NCBI RefSeq assembly: GCF_902635505.1
Contig: NC_045427.1
Location: 339,018,411 to 339,082,410, forward strand
Direction: 5' to 3'
DNA length: 64,000 bases
Origin: Sarcophilus harrisii
Lineage: Eukaryota > Chordata > Mammalia > Dasyuromorphia > Dasyuridae
The position numbers and the translations under genes are program-made. The notes beneath the pieces were generated by a model. The model ran no database searches, was not told the origin of the DNA, and saw nothing but the letters and a program-made list of their open reading frames with translations. Shown here one piece after another: positions 12,701-24,689 of the stretch; the stretch's first letter is position 1, and each line of letters begins with the position of its first letter.

Positions 12701-13190
12701 ACTGTATTTCTGTTGTGGATATACATAATGACTACACTTATAATTTGATTTTACTGATATAACATAAAAAAGCGAAGTAGAAGTGGAAAGGGGATAGTGT
12801 CAGAAAACAGGTAAAGGGGACATAAAAAGAGGGAAACAATATCCCATGAAGAGGCAAAGGAAACCTATCACATCTGGGGAAATTTAGAGAGGGGGGAGGA
12901 ACGTTGTGTGAATCTTACTCTCATCAGAGTTGGCTCAAAGAGAAAATAACTGACATCTTTGTTTTACAGAGAATCTTCTCTCACCTCATTAAAAAGGGGG
13001 AGAGGAAAAGAGAAAAGGAAAAGAGTAATAAGGGAAGGGTACAAGAAAGGAGAAGAGATTCAAAGTGGGGAGGGAGGGACCCTAAAGAGGGAGAGCAACA
13101 TGACACAAGTGGGGCCCATAAGTTTAATACTGGTAAAGAGGGTAAGGGGGGGGACAAGAAAAAGAAAAGCATAATCTGAGGATAATAAGA

Positions 13191-16100
13191 TGGCAGGAAA
13201 TACAGAATTAATCATTTTAACCATAAATGTGAATGGGATGAATTCTCCCAATAAGTGGAGGCAGATAGCAGACTGAATCAAAAGTCAGAATCCTACAATA
13301 TGTTGTTTATAGGAAACCCATTTAAAGCAGGGAGATACATACAGAGTAAAGGTAAAAGACTAGAGCAGAATCTATTATGCTTCAGGTGAAGTCAAAAAGC
13401 AGGGGTAGCCATGCTTATCTCAGATCAAGCAAAAGCAAAAATTGATCTAATTAAAAGAGATAAGGAAGGAAACTATATCTTGCTAAAGGGTAGTATAGAC
13501 AATGAAGCAATATCAATACTAAACATATATGCATCAAGTGGTATAGCATCTAACTTCCTAAAGGAGAAGCTAAGAGAGTTGCAAGAAGAAATAGACAGCA
13601 AAACTATAATAGTGAGAGTTCTCATCTTGCACTCTCAGAATTAGATAAATCAAACCACAAAACACATAAGAAAGAAATTAAAGAGGTAAATAGAATATTA
13701 GAAAAATTAGGTATGATAGATCTTTGGAGAAAATTGAATGGTGACAGAAAGGAGTATACTTTCTTGTCAGTAGTTCATGGAACCTATACAAAAACTGACC
13801 ATATATTAGGACATAAAGATCTCAAAATTAAATGCAGGGAGGCAGAAATAATAAATGCTTTCTTTTCAGATCATGATGCAATAAAAACTACATTCAACAA
13901 AAAGTTAGGGGTAAATAGGCCAAAAAGTAATTGGAAACTAAATAATCTCATCTTAAAGAAAGGATGAAACAGCAAATTATAGACCAATTAAAATTTCACT
14001 CAAGATAATGACAACAATGAGACATCATACCAAAATTTTGTGGGATGCAGCCAAAGTGGTGATAAGGAGTAATTTTATATCTTTAGAGGTTTACTTGAAT
14101 AAAATAGAGAAAGAGAAGATCAATGAATTGGGCTTGCAACTTAAAAAGCTAGAAAAAGACCAAATTAAAAAACTCCCAATCAAATACTAAACTTGAAATT
14201 CTAAAATTAAAAGGAGAAATTAATAATAGTGAAAGTAAAAAACAAAAACCAACTATTGAACTAATAAATAAAACTAAGAGTTGGTTTTGTGGAAAAAAAA
14301 CCCAATAAAATAGATAAATCTTTGGTAAATCTGATTAGAAAAAGGAGAAAGGAAAATCAAATTATTAGTCTTAAAAATGAAAAGGGAGAACTTTCCACCA
14401 ATGAAGAGGAAATTAGAGAAATAATGAGTTACTTTGCCCAATTTTATGCCAATAAATTTGATAACCTAAGTGACATGGATGACTAGCTCCAAAAATATAG
14501 GCTTCCCAGATTAACAGAGGAAGAAGTAAATTGCTTAAATAATCCCATTTCAGAAAAAGAAATAGAACAACCTATTAATCAACTCCCTAAGGAAAAATCC
14601 CCAGGACCAGATGGATTTACATGTAAATTCTACCAAATATTTAAAGAACAATTAGCCCCAGTGCTATAAAATCTATTTGAAAAAATAGGGAATGAAGGAG
14701 TCCTACCAAATTCCTTTTATAACACAGACATGGTACTGATACCTAAACCAGGTAGGTTGAAAACAGAGAAAGAAAATTATAGACCAATCTCCCGAATGAA
14801 TATTGATGCTAAAATCTTAAATAAAATATTAGCAAAAAGATTACAGAAAATCATCCCCAGGATAATAACCCATGACCGAGTAGGATTTATACCAGGAATT
14901 CAGGGCTGGTTCAATATTAGGAAAACTATCAGTATAATTGGCCATATTAATAACCAAATGAACAAAAACCATATGATCATCTCAATAGATGCAGAAAAAG
15001 CATTTTATAAACTCCAACACCCATTCCTATTAAAAACACTTGAGAGTATAGGAATAAATGGACTTTTCCTTAAAATAATCCGTAGCATCTATTAAAAACC
15101 ATCAGTAAACATCATACATAATGGGGATCAACTGGAACCATTCCCAATAAGATCAGGAGTGAAACAAGATTGCCCACTATTACCATTACTGTTCAATATT
15201 GTATTAGAAATGTTAGCTTTGGCAATAAGAGTTGAGAAAGAGATTAAAGGAATTAGAGTAGGTAATGAGGAAACCAAATTATCACTCTTTGCTGATGGTA
15301 TAAGGGTATACTTAGAGTACCCCAGATTCTACTAAAAAAGCTATTAGAAATGATCCACACCTTTAGCAAAGTTGTAGGATACAAAATAAACCCACATAAG
15401 TCATTAGCATTCTTATATATCACTAACAAAATCCAACAGATAGAGTTACAAAGAGAAATTCCATTTAAAGTAACTATCGATAGTATAAAATATTTAGGAA
15501 TCTATCTACCAAGGGAAAATCAGAAACTATATGAGCAAAACTACAAAACACTTTCCACACAAATTAAGTCTGATCTAACCAATTGGAAAAATATTAAATG
15601 CTCTTGGATAGGGCAAGCAAATATAATAAAGATGACAATACTACCTAAACTAATCTATTTATTTAGTGCTATGCCAATCAGACTCCCAAAAAAGTATTTT
15701 AATGACCTAGAAAAAAATAACAACAAAGTTCATATGGAAAAACAAAAGGTCAAGAATTTCAAGGGAATCAATAAAAAAAAAATCAGATGAAAGTGGCCTA
15801 TCTGTACCAGATCTAAAATTATATTATAAAGCAACAGTTACCAAAACCATTTGGTATTGGCTAAGAAATAGATTAGTTGATCAGTGGAATAGGTTAGGTT
15901 CAAAGGACAAAACAGTCAAGAACTTTAATAATCTAGTGTTTGACAAATCCAAAACCCCCAGGTTTTGGGATAAGAACTCAGTGTTTTACAAAAATTGCTG
16001 GGAAAATTGGAAATTAGTATGGCAGAAATTAGGCATGGACTCACACTTAACACCATATACCAAGATAAGATCAAAATGGGTCCATGATTTAGGCATAAAG

Positions 16101-16735
16101 AATGAGATCATAAATAAATTAGAGTAACATAAGATAGTTTACCTCTCAGACTTGTGGAGGAGGAAGGAATTTGTGACCAAAGAAGAACTAGAGATCATTA
16201 TTGATCACAAAATTAAAAATTTCAATTATATCAAATTAAAAAGCCTTTATACAAACAAAACTAATGCAAACAAGACTAGAAGGGAAGCAACAAACTGGGA
16301 AAACATTTTCATAGTTAAAAGTTCTGATAAAGACCTCATTTCCAAAATTTATAGAGAACTGACTCTAATTTATAAGAAATCAAGCCATTCTCCAATTGAT
16401 AAATGGTCAAAGAATATGAACAGACAATTTTCAGATGATGAAATTGAAACTATTTCTACTCATATGAAAGTGTTCCAAATCAGTATTGATCAGAGAAATG
16501 AAAATTAAGACAACTCTGAGATACCACTACACACCTGTCAGATTGGCTAAGATGACAGGAAAAGATAATGATGAATTTGGGAGGGGATGTGAGAAAACTG
16601 GGACACTGATGCATTGTTGGTGGAGTTGTGAACGAATCCAGCCATTTTGGAGAGCAATCTGGAATTATGCCCAAACAATTATCAAACTGTGCATACCCTT
16701 TGATGCAGCAGTGTTATTACTGAGATACTAAAGAA
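13191..16735 (+). pseudogene. L1 ORF2 (endonuclease and reverse transcriptase), broken but well preserved
   Basis: ORF2 begins near an ATG at 13191-13193 (MAGNTELIILTINVNGMNS). The endonuclease spans about 13191-13965, with a stop near 13276 where a Trp codon is expected. The RT core is visible at 14730-15095 ([51 protein letters not shown]). Near 15287 the catalytic box reads FADG, so the second Asp of the usual FADD is lost. The C-terminal cysteine-rich stretch (GTLMHCWWSCERIQPFW) lies at about 16597-16660. Frameshifts separate at least five segments. Confidence 0.87.
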
Positions 16736-17394
16736 GAGAAAGGGACCTGTATGTGCTAAAATGTTTGTGGCAGTCCTTTTTGTAGTGGCTAGAAACTGGA
16801 AAATGAATGGATGCCCATCAATTGGAAAATGGTTGGGTAAATTGTGATATATGAATGTTATGGAATATTATTGTTCTGTAAGAAATGACCAGCAGGATGA
16901 ATACAGAGAAGCTTGCAAAGACTTACATGAACTGATGCTGAGTGAAATGAACGGAACCAGGAGATCATTATATACTTCAACAACAATACTGTATAAGGAT
17001 GTATTCTGATGGAAGTGAATATCTTTGACAAAGAGATCTAATCCAGTTCCAATTGATCAGTGATGGACAGAATCAGCTACATCCTGAGAAGGAACACTGG
17101 GAAATGATTGTGAACTGTGTGCATTTTTTGTTTTTCTTCTCAGGTTATTTTTACCTTCTGAATCCAATTCTTCTTGTGCAACAAGAGAACTGTTCAGTTC
17201 TGCATACATATATTGTATTTAGGATATACTATAACATATTTAACATGTATAAGACTGCCTGCTATCTAGGGGAGGGAATGGAGGGAGGGAAGAGAAAAGT
17301 GGGAACAGAAGTGAGTGCAAGGAATAATGTAAACAATCACCCATGCATATGTTCTTGTCAATAAAAAGTTATAATAATAAAAAATAAAGAATAA

Positions 17395-17894
17395 AAATAC
17401 CATCTACCTAAAAAAATGTTCTATTACTTGGCTAATAAAATAAGCTTTCTTAGTGGGAGTTCCTCTATAACATACTATGTGTACATGGTTGTCACAATGC
17501 TGGGATGAAGGAAAAGCTCTCCTTTCTTCATTCCTCACTGGAAGCCTTGGAATTTCAAGACACTAACTCAAGGGTCATTGGAAGAGAGTAAGTCAGAAGC
17601 TATTTTTATTTTATCTAATGAAGCAGGATTACCCCTCCTGATGTCATGGGATAGGAGAGGACTAAAGAATCATTCAAGGTTTGACACATCATACCAAAAT
17701 ATCCTTTTAGGGTTCAATCACTCAAAGTAGCCAAGGAATTTGTTGTTTTCTGATACACTCATATTTGGGCCACATTGTCAATGGAGAATTTCAAAGTTTC
17801 TAGGGAAGCTCTGAGTCCATGTTCTCTGAAATGGACCGAACAAGTCAATTCAATTTCCACTACACAGACAACAGAAAAAGAACGAATACCTAAT
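17395..17894. other. No gene recognised
   Basis: Apart from a possible short resumption of the outer L1 at 17395-17410, I see no repeat or coding sequence I can name. Short open frames here lack any recognisable motif. Confidence 0.5.
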
Positions 17895-18468
17895 TGTAAT
17901 ATTCTGGTTAGTTTCCTGGAGGTCTTTGGACCAACCTTCATTTCAGTTGAATAATCACCACAAGAATAGCCAGGGATAAAGTCCAAATTCTTTATTATCT
18001 CCTTCAATGTCTTGTCTCCTTGCCTGGGGCTTGGCTAGCTTTCTGGAGGTCCTCTGGAATGTGTCTTAGTTTCTGTGGACGAAGTAGGAAGACCAACAAG
18101 ATGGTCTCTGTCTTGAAGTCTGTCTCAGTCCGAGAGCTTGTGCTCCAGCCTCCAGTCCTCTGTCTTCCCCAAGTCTGTCCTAGTCCCCCACAGTGGTGTG
18201 AGATGGAATGAATGTCTGAGTCCGAGGGCTTGTGCTGCAGCCTCCAGCCACTACAAAGGTGGGAGATGGAATGAATGTCTCTGGCTGAGTTTGTCCCAGC
18301 TTATATACTCTATTATAATTACATCATTGTAGGTGTGAATCTTGTAGAACTATATTAAGTACTAAGTACATGTACTAAACTAGAGAACTATTAATCACCA
18401 TGCTAAACTAGATAACAATTGTCTTATCAATTCCACTGAGTTAACACCTTGTTGTGAGAATCCTTACA
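17895..18468 (-). mobile_element. Solo LTR, minus orientation
   Basis: On the minus strand this block starts TGTAAGGATTC and ends ATTACA. Its polyadenylation-type signal (TTTATT on the + strand) is near 17982. It resembles the LTR at 55220-55839 in order and wording: both share the CTTGTCTCCTT..GGCTTGG/GGCCTGG block, the GGTGTGAATCTT block and the AGTACTAAGT...CTAGAGAACT block. The flanks share only CCTA, so the target duplication is uncertain. No internal region is attached. It appears older than the copy at 55220. Confidence 0.7.
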
Positions 18469-18484
18469 CCTATATATAGGTGTA
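18465..18484. repeat. 20-bp perfect palindrome at the LTR edge
   Basis: TACACCTATATATAGGTGTA reads the same on both strands. It straddles the right end of the LTR and its flank, just before a CA microsatellite. Confidence 0.85.
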
Positions 18485-18495
18485 TATAGCTTAGT

Positions 18496-18496
<1 letters not shown>

Positions 18497-18538
<42 letters not shown>

Positions 18539-18541
18539 ACA
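18497..18541 (+). repeat. (AC)n microsatellite
   Basis: About 17 uninterrupted AC units are followed by ATACACACAT. This is a simple dinucleotide repeat and is likely to vary in length. Confidence 0.97.
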
Positions 18542-19539
18542 TATTACAGCACATAAGCAAAGAAAAATAAAGTACAAAGTAATAAAACAGAAACCATAAC
18601 TTAAGGACCCTACCTACATATGTAATCAATATAATATGGTTACATACAAGACACATATATAACATGTAAACATTACAATAATTTAGCTACATGTGTAACC
18701 ATTTTTCATGTCACTGGGTCCCAGAGGATAAGCAGATTTAGCTCTCTTGCAATCTGTTAACATTTTTGCATCATATTTGAGCTGGTTAATGGTATGGGCT
18801 GAGCATGCTCATAATAGGTTTATATATCTGCATTTCTAAACCTGAACTTGTGATGCCCCAGGTTGGCAGGATTTCCTATAGGTAAAAGGTAGACAGGAAA
18901 GGTTCTTTCCCAGTTTCAGTGTGAATTGGGAGTTTTCCTCAGAGGCAAGGTTGTTGGAATATCTTAACAAAGTGTCATCATCACTTTTTAAGTTGTTATC
19001 TTAGTTCAGATACTGTAAACTGGTATTATTTACTCACTCTGCTAATTACAGCTTCTTTCTTCATGCTGATCAGAGGATCTAATTCTCTCATGGACAATAG
19101 TTGGGTATGATTATCTCTTCATAGATTCTACCATTCATTGGGGAAATATTCTGTAAATAGGTAATTTCTCAAATCTCTCAACAACTTGCTATGAACTAAT
19201 TTTCTGTATATTATCTTGTGTATCCCTTAAACACCAAGGTTTTTCAACAAAATTGCTAAATGTCCAGGTCAAAGTGTGGTTCAGGAATCCCTTCCTGGAA
19301 ATTCTGAGACTCTTTCTGGAGATCCACAATGTAAAAACTATTTTCATAATATGTTATTTAATTTCCAATAAACAAAATTTCTTGGAGGCTACTCAATAAT
19401 TTTTAAGAGCATAAAGGGGGTCATGAAACAAAAAAAAAATTGAGAACTTTTAGTCTAGGAAATGAATTTAATCATCACACCATCACTTGTTTCTGTCAAG
19501 TTTTCTAAGCTAAAATAATGACTAATTGATAAGTTTCCC
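18542..19539. other. No gene recognised; possible flank of the Gypsy fossil
   Basis: No interspersed repeat or coding sequence can be named with confidence. The stretch lies downstream, in minus-strand sense, of the integrase fossil and may hold eroded element sequence. Confidence 0.4.
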
Positions 19540-20130
19540 TCATCCTCCTTCTTGGCTTATGAATATTTGCAGATTTTTGTCTTTTGGTGTTGAACTGCAG
19601 AGATCATCAAGTAGGTGTGATTCCTGCCCTAACATCAGAAAATTATAAGGTAAACCTGTATTATCATTTCTGATGGAGTTGTAAGCATATACTAGGGAAG
19701 CTAAATGTCTCCTCCACTTTTTTTTTTTTAAGATTTCAGCATTTCTTACATTCATCATTTTGCAGTTGAAAATGTGGGTCTTCTTGGGACTAGTTCCTTA
19801 GCATTTCTTTGAGTAGCTTGTTCTTAAAGTTACTGCTATTAAATACTTCTGCAAGTCTTAAGTTTTTTTGTTCCTGGTTAGGGATACCTGTGTATCTAAT
19901 AAAATGACTTATAAGACATGATTTATATTATCTCATTTTAGATATTTTTAAAAAGTCAACAGGACAAGTTCAAAAGCTTACTAATATGCGCATAGGAAAA
20001 GTAACACTTTTCTTTCCATTCACTGAGCACAACTCTCACATTTTTTTTAGTGATATCTACTGTAATACTGGGCCAGAAAAATCATTTTAAAAATAGTTCC
20101 ACTTTCCTAACTTGTCCTGGTAGTCAAAGT
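19540..20130 (-). mobile_element. Ty3/Gypsy-like integrase fossil
   Basis: On the minus strand, 19540-19758 encodes 72 residues that include LVYAYNSIRNDNTGLPY and FLMLGQE. This matches the pattern LVHAYN..TG.SPY.LMFGRE found near the end of the integrase core in vertebrate Ty3/Gypsy elements. Weaker similarity to the upstream part of such integrases extends to about 20130. The copy is broken, with several breaks, and looks very old. No paired LTRs were found. It is not visibly a domesticated gene. Confidence 0.6.
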
Positions 20131-20562
20131 TATCAGGTTGTAGCCATAGAGCACTAGAACTCAAGTGAAAGAGATTGCTTCTGGGGATCATGAATGGGAT
20201 CAATTACAATTCAGTACATCATTCTATACATCATTCTACTGAATAGGCCCAATGTCTACAATTATCTCACCAGGAATGTGCCATATTAGGAATGGAACTT
20301 AAGGTCTTTTGCTTTACAATTGCCTTGCATTATTTTCTAGAGTTCTCCATCAGCTGTCTGATTTCATTGTATGTGAATCAAAGTTCACATATGCTGCTGG
20401 CATTGCTGGAGGAAATTCTACTTTTAGCTATATATCTATCTGATTGTGGCTTAGCTTTCTGAAAATTAGATGCCTCCTTAAATATCTCCATAGCTTTATT
20501 ACCTTGTAGCCTTTAGGAGAGAATGCTTTACTATATTCCTGTGACTTCTTAATCAGCCAATA

Positions 20563-20822
20563 TTCTAGAGGCATTTAGGTGTTAAAGGGTTTTAGATGTA
20601 CAGTCAGGAAGACCAGAGTTCAAATCCTATCACAGACCCTGTGTAACTCTGGGCAAGTCACTTAACATCTCTTAGTCTTTTTTATCATTTATGAAATTAT
20701 TATAACAATAGCATAAACCTCCTAGGACAGTTATGAGGATCAGCTGAGATGACATATGTAAAGTAACTTGTACATCTTAAAAGCACTGAATAAATACGAA
20801 TTATTATTAAGAATAACTATTC
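20563..20822 (+). mobile_element. MAR1/CORE-type SINE
   Basis: A tRNA-derived head (GAGTTCAAATCCTATCAC, with the B-box-like GTTCAAATC) is followed by GGGCAAGTCACTTAAC and a CORE/MIR-like body, ending in AGCACTGAATAAATACGAATTATTATTA. This layout is the marsupial MAR1-type SINE. It is moderately diverged. Confidence 0.8.
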
Positions 20823-20893
20823 AAAAAATATAAATATATTTTAAAAACTTGCTTATTATTTCTATTTGTATTTTCTGTTCAACTAGGTATTCT

Positions 20894-22351
20894 TTTTTTA
20901 ATTAAAGTTTTTTATTTTCAAAACATATGGACAGATAATTTTTCAACCTTGACCTTTGCATAGCCTTGTGTTCCAAATTTTCCCCTCCTTACCTCCACCT
21001 CCTCCCCTAGATGGCAAGCAATTCAATATATATTATACATAGTAAAATATATGTTAAATCCAATATATGTAAACATATTTTTACAATTATCTTACTGCAA
21101 AAGAAAAAATAAGATCAAAAAAGAAAGAAAATAAAATGCAAATGAACAACAAAAAGAGTAAGAATGCTTTGTTGTGATCCACACTCAGTTCCCACAGTCT
21201 TCTTTCTGAGTACAGATGGCTTTCTTCATCACAAAGTCATTGGAGTGTAGATGGCTGTCTTCATCACAAGATCACTGGAATTGGCTTCAATTATCTCATT
21301 GTTGGAAAGAGTCATGTCCATCAGAATTACCATATAATATTGCTATTGCCATGTACAATGATCTCTGGTTCTGCTCATTTCACTTAGCATCAATTCATGT
21401 AAGTCTCTCCAGACCTTTCTAACATCATCCTGCAGATCATTTCTTATAGAACAATAATATTCCATAACATTCATATACCATAACTTATTCAAACATTCTC
21501 CAACTGATGAGCATCCATTCAGTTTCCATTTTCTTGCCAATCCAAAAATGGCTGCCACAAACATTTTTGCACATGTGGGTCCTTTTTCTTCTTTTAAAGT
21601 TCTCTTTAGGATATAGGCCCAAGTAGAAACACTGCTGGATCAAAGAGTATGCTGAAAAAGTCATCAAATTGTGCATAGTTCCAAATTGCTCACCAGAATG
21701 GCTGGATCTGTTCACAATTCCACCAATAATGTATTAGTGTCCCAGTTTTCCCACATCCCCTCCAAAATTCTTCATTATTTTTTCCTGTCATCTTAGCCAA
21801 TCTGAGAGGTGTGTAGTGGTATCTCAGAGTTGTTTTAATTTGCATTTCTCTGATCAATAGTAATTTAGAGCACCTTTTCATATGATTAGAAATGGTTTTA
21901 ATTTCTTCATATGAAAATTGTCTATATCCTTTGACCATTCATCAATTGGAGAATGGCTTGAATTCTTACAAATTTGAGTCAATTCTCTATATATTTTAGA
22001 AATTAGGCTTTTATCAGAACCTTTAAATGTAAAAATGTTTTCCCAATTTATTGCTTCCCTTCTAATCTTGTTCACATTAGTTTTGAGGGTACAAAAACTT
22101 TTCAACTTAATATAATCAAAATTATCTATTTGGTGTTCAGTAATTAATTCCAGTTCTTCTTTGGTCACAAATTCCTTCCTCCTCCACAGATCTGAACAGT
22201 AAACTATCCTTTGTTCTTCTGATTTGCTTATAATATCACTCTTTATGTCTAAATTATGAACGTATTTCGACCTTATCTTTATATATGGTGTTAGGTGTGG
22301 GTCAATGCCTAGTTTCTGCCATACTAGTTTCCAATTTTCCAAGCAGTTTTG
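20894..22351 (-). mobile_element. 5'-truncated L1, minus strand, with 14-bp duplication
   Basis: On the minus strand this is the last third of L1 ORF2 plus the 3' UTR. The ORF2 pieces read QNCLENWKLVWQKLGID (21878-22354) and GKTGTLIHYWWNCEQIQPFW (21690-21938). A perfect 14-bp repeat, CAACTAGGTATTCT, lies at 20880-20893 and 22352-22365, and the poly(A) tail appears as T-rich sequence from 20894. The open frames are long for a dead L1 (158 and 82 codons), so this is one of the younger copies here. Confidence 0.93.
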
Positions 22352-22365
22352 CAACTAGGTATTCT

Positions 22366-23119
22366 ACAATTTTTTTAAATTTCTGATAAAAAGTAATCAG
22401 AATAAATTGAGAATAAGGAACTAAAATGATGCATGCCATAAAAATGTAGAAATGACAATTCATTTGGAATAAACGTATCAAGTGCTTTCTACATGGTTAA
22501 CACTCTTCTGAACAAAATGAAAGACATGAAAAGGCATAAGACCTGGTCTTATGTTTAAGGAAAAGACATAAAACACATGTATGAAACAGTTAAATAACAC
22601 AATAAGTTGTATAATTATACCAAAATGATTATAACCAATAATAAGTTTAGAAAAAAGAAAGTTATCTGAACCAAAACATAAAAAAAGCTATTCTCTGCTT
22701 ACTTTTTATCAGAAGTTCTTAAAAAAACATAATCATTTGTTTTGAGTAAATTTGTCTCTTCTTATTAGTAATTGCAATGATAATCTTCTGTTACCATTTT
22801 TAACCTTGAGTCAACAAAACCAGATACATTTTAAGTATGATTGGCATATATTGTAGATATTATGATAGCACATTTTCACAGGGAATCTGTCTCAGAGTAA
22901 ACTAGGACATTCATGAATGGATTACAAATTCAAAGCAGAGATCAATTTTTGCATAGCTATATGATATAGTCTTTATTGTTGTATTAATTACATGAATAAA
23001 TGTGAACTTTATAAGAATTTGAAATACCAAACTGCAGTTCTAACTTCTTATCATAATACTATTCTTAAGTACAAAGTGAAAACAGTGCCTATTAGGAAAA
23101 CACTTTAAAGCCTTGATTC
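22366..23119. other. No gene; possible weak L2 3' end
   Basis: Around 22470-22600 the text loosely resembles the start of antisense L2 3' ends (AAGTGCTTTCTACATGGTTAACACT). Nothing else is recognisable. Confidence 0.35.
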
Positions 23120-23780
23120 CAATAAGATGTCTTTCTATCCTAATATAAAAATTCTTCAAGATTCCTTGAAAGATATAAAACAGAAATAATTTTGTTCAGT
23201 GATTCTATGATCATAAACATCAAACGAGGCCCAAAACCAGGAAAAATATATTCCAAAAGAAGTGTTTGAGCTATGATGGAGGAGATATACCTTAGAGCTC
23301 AAGTTAAAAAGGATTCCCTGTGTGTGATAAGTTCCTGCAGATAATCCTATATATGGATGACATTGTGTTGGTTGTATGAAGCTCTGAAACACTGAAGAAT
23401 CTTGGGGAAGACAATTATAAATACTTGACAGTTTGGTCTGATCATCCATACAGTAAAGACCAAATACATGAAGAATGTCTATTCCTTAGATTATGGTAAA
23501 CAGTTGGATGGGAAATTCATACAGCTTGTCCATTAGTATTCATATCTGGAACAGAGTTATAAATGGATAAAAAAAGTTGGACTTGGAGTGAAACAGGAAA
23601 TATAGAAGATTGATTTCAGGAAATATCAAAGCTTCTTTAATGAGATTAAGTTTTTCCTGGTTATAAATATTGAAGATGTTGTATCCTAAGAAGCATATGT
23701 AGAAGTAAGGGCAATCCTAGGGATCATGTGCCAGATTTCTCCTGGAAACTTACTTCAAGGAACATAAGTTATTTAATGAT
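23120..23780 (+). mobile_element. RTE/BovB-like LINE reverse transcriptase remnant
   Basis: The sequence matches my memory of the marsupial RTE RT region. It has CAGTGATTCTATGATCATAA at about 23198. The catalytic box at 23350-23361 encodes YMDD in the context YMDDIVLVV, where RTE elements usually have YADD. FGLIIH- and KTKYMKNVYSS-like words follow. Stops and indels break the frame. RTE elements also supply the tails that mobilise several marsupial SINEs. Confidence 0.75.
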
Positions 23781-24240
23781 GTAATATCTTGTTTTGTTTT
23801 GGCCACTAAGCAGAAAGAGTTGCTAACTCAAATGTTTTCAAAAGGGGGTGATCTGACTTTGTTTCTCTCTTACCCTCCTAGCTTCCACCTATCCATCTAT
23901 TTAGATTATTGCAATCTCTTCCTGGAGGAGCATGAGAGAGGACTAGTGCCTTTCCCTGGCCCTGGCTACATGATGTTTTGAATATATGTCCTTTCTGGAC
24001 AAACCTGAATCTGGATCTCAGAGTCTTAATTACCTATTCTGCATTGTTTTTCCTTTTCTAGATCACAGGTGACCAAGTACTGAATCTGAGACAGACATTT
24101 CTGGTCTTGAAGACCACTTTGTGAATGAGAGATCTGGAGATCCTGGCTCTTCAGTGAGAAGGTGCTCACCCTACACACACTACAGAGCTTCTTGGAGAAA
24201 ACGTGTGAAAATAAAGCCTGACTTGTCAGAAAACAGACCA
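23781..24240 (+). other. LTR-like block of uncertain identity
   Basis: This block lies between two parts of an RTE LINE. It contains pyrimidine-rich and GC-balanced text unlike its surroundings, an AATAAA at about 24211, and ends near CAGAAAACA, as LTRs often do. I could not find matching flanking repeats, so the LTR call is tentative. The 60-codon open frame at 23799-23981 has no recognisable motif. Confidence 0.35.
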
Positions 24241-24689
24241 AAGAAAATGAAGAGTTCAGTAAAATGTAAAATATTTATTTAGCAGTCTCAAACTGCTTCA
24301 TATCCTAGTGTTTTGATACTTAGCCTCTTAATACTAGTTATATTATTACATCCTATTTTAAGTCTTTTTGGTTTTGTTCCTTCTTTCCTCCCTTCCTTCC
24401 TCCTTGCTTTTTTCCCTTCCTTCTTTTCTCTCTTTCCCCTGAGATTAAATCTAAGTGTTAAGTAATTCTCTTCTGGGAGTTTGAGGTGATGGCATGAAGA
24501 GCCAGAGTTTGAGAAAGAACTTAACCCTTTCCTTTATAAGTAAGATTTTATATAACTGAACCCATTTCACATATATTCATAGACTCAAAACTGAAAGGGG
24601 CCCCTTAGAAGGAGGGGAAAAATTAGGAGAAATTGTGTTCCAAGCTTTTGTTCTTGGCCCAGCAGCAACAGTTGTTAGACCAAATCCCA
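24241..24689. other. Unassigned, with CT-rich tract
   Basis: A pyrimidine tract at about 24378-24440 (TCCTTCTTTCCTCCCTTCC and similar) is the only clear feature. No gene is seen. Confidence 0.5.

Larger units (their letters stand above)
11096..17394 (+). mobile_element. Near full-length L1 LINE inserted in another L1
   Basis: This L1 of about 6.3 kb has a GC-rich 5' region (11096-11530), ORF1 (about 11545-12700), a purine-rich spacer (about 12700-13190), ORF2 (about 13191-16735 plus a decayed end), and a 3' UTR with the G-rich motif near 17265-17300 and an A-rich tail ending near 17394. It sits inside the RT of the L1 at 6946. The 5' end lacks the usual L1 start, so it is probably slightly 5'-truncated. 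ORF2 is the best preserved in the window but has several stops and frameshifts, so the element cannot move now. Confidence 0.88.

Noticed and set aside
12904-13179. Overlapping charged frames in the L1 spacer
   Set aside because: The purine-rich spacer between ORF1 and ORF2 gives Lys/Arg/Glu/Gly-rich frames in several phases. This is composition, not coding.
18465-18541. Palindrome plus CA repeat as an origin or regulatory element
   Set aside because: It coincides with an LTR edge and a microsatellite, so no special function is needed.
20214-20246. Tandem TACATCATTCTA-like repeat
   Set aside because: Two short units only; this is common replication slippage.
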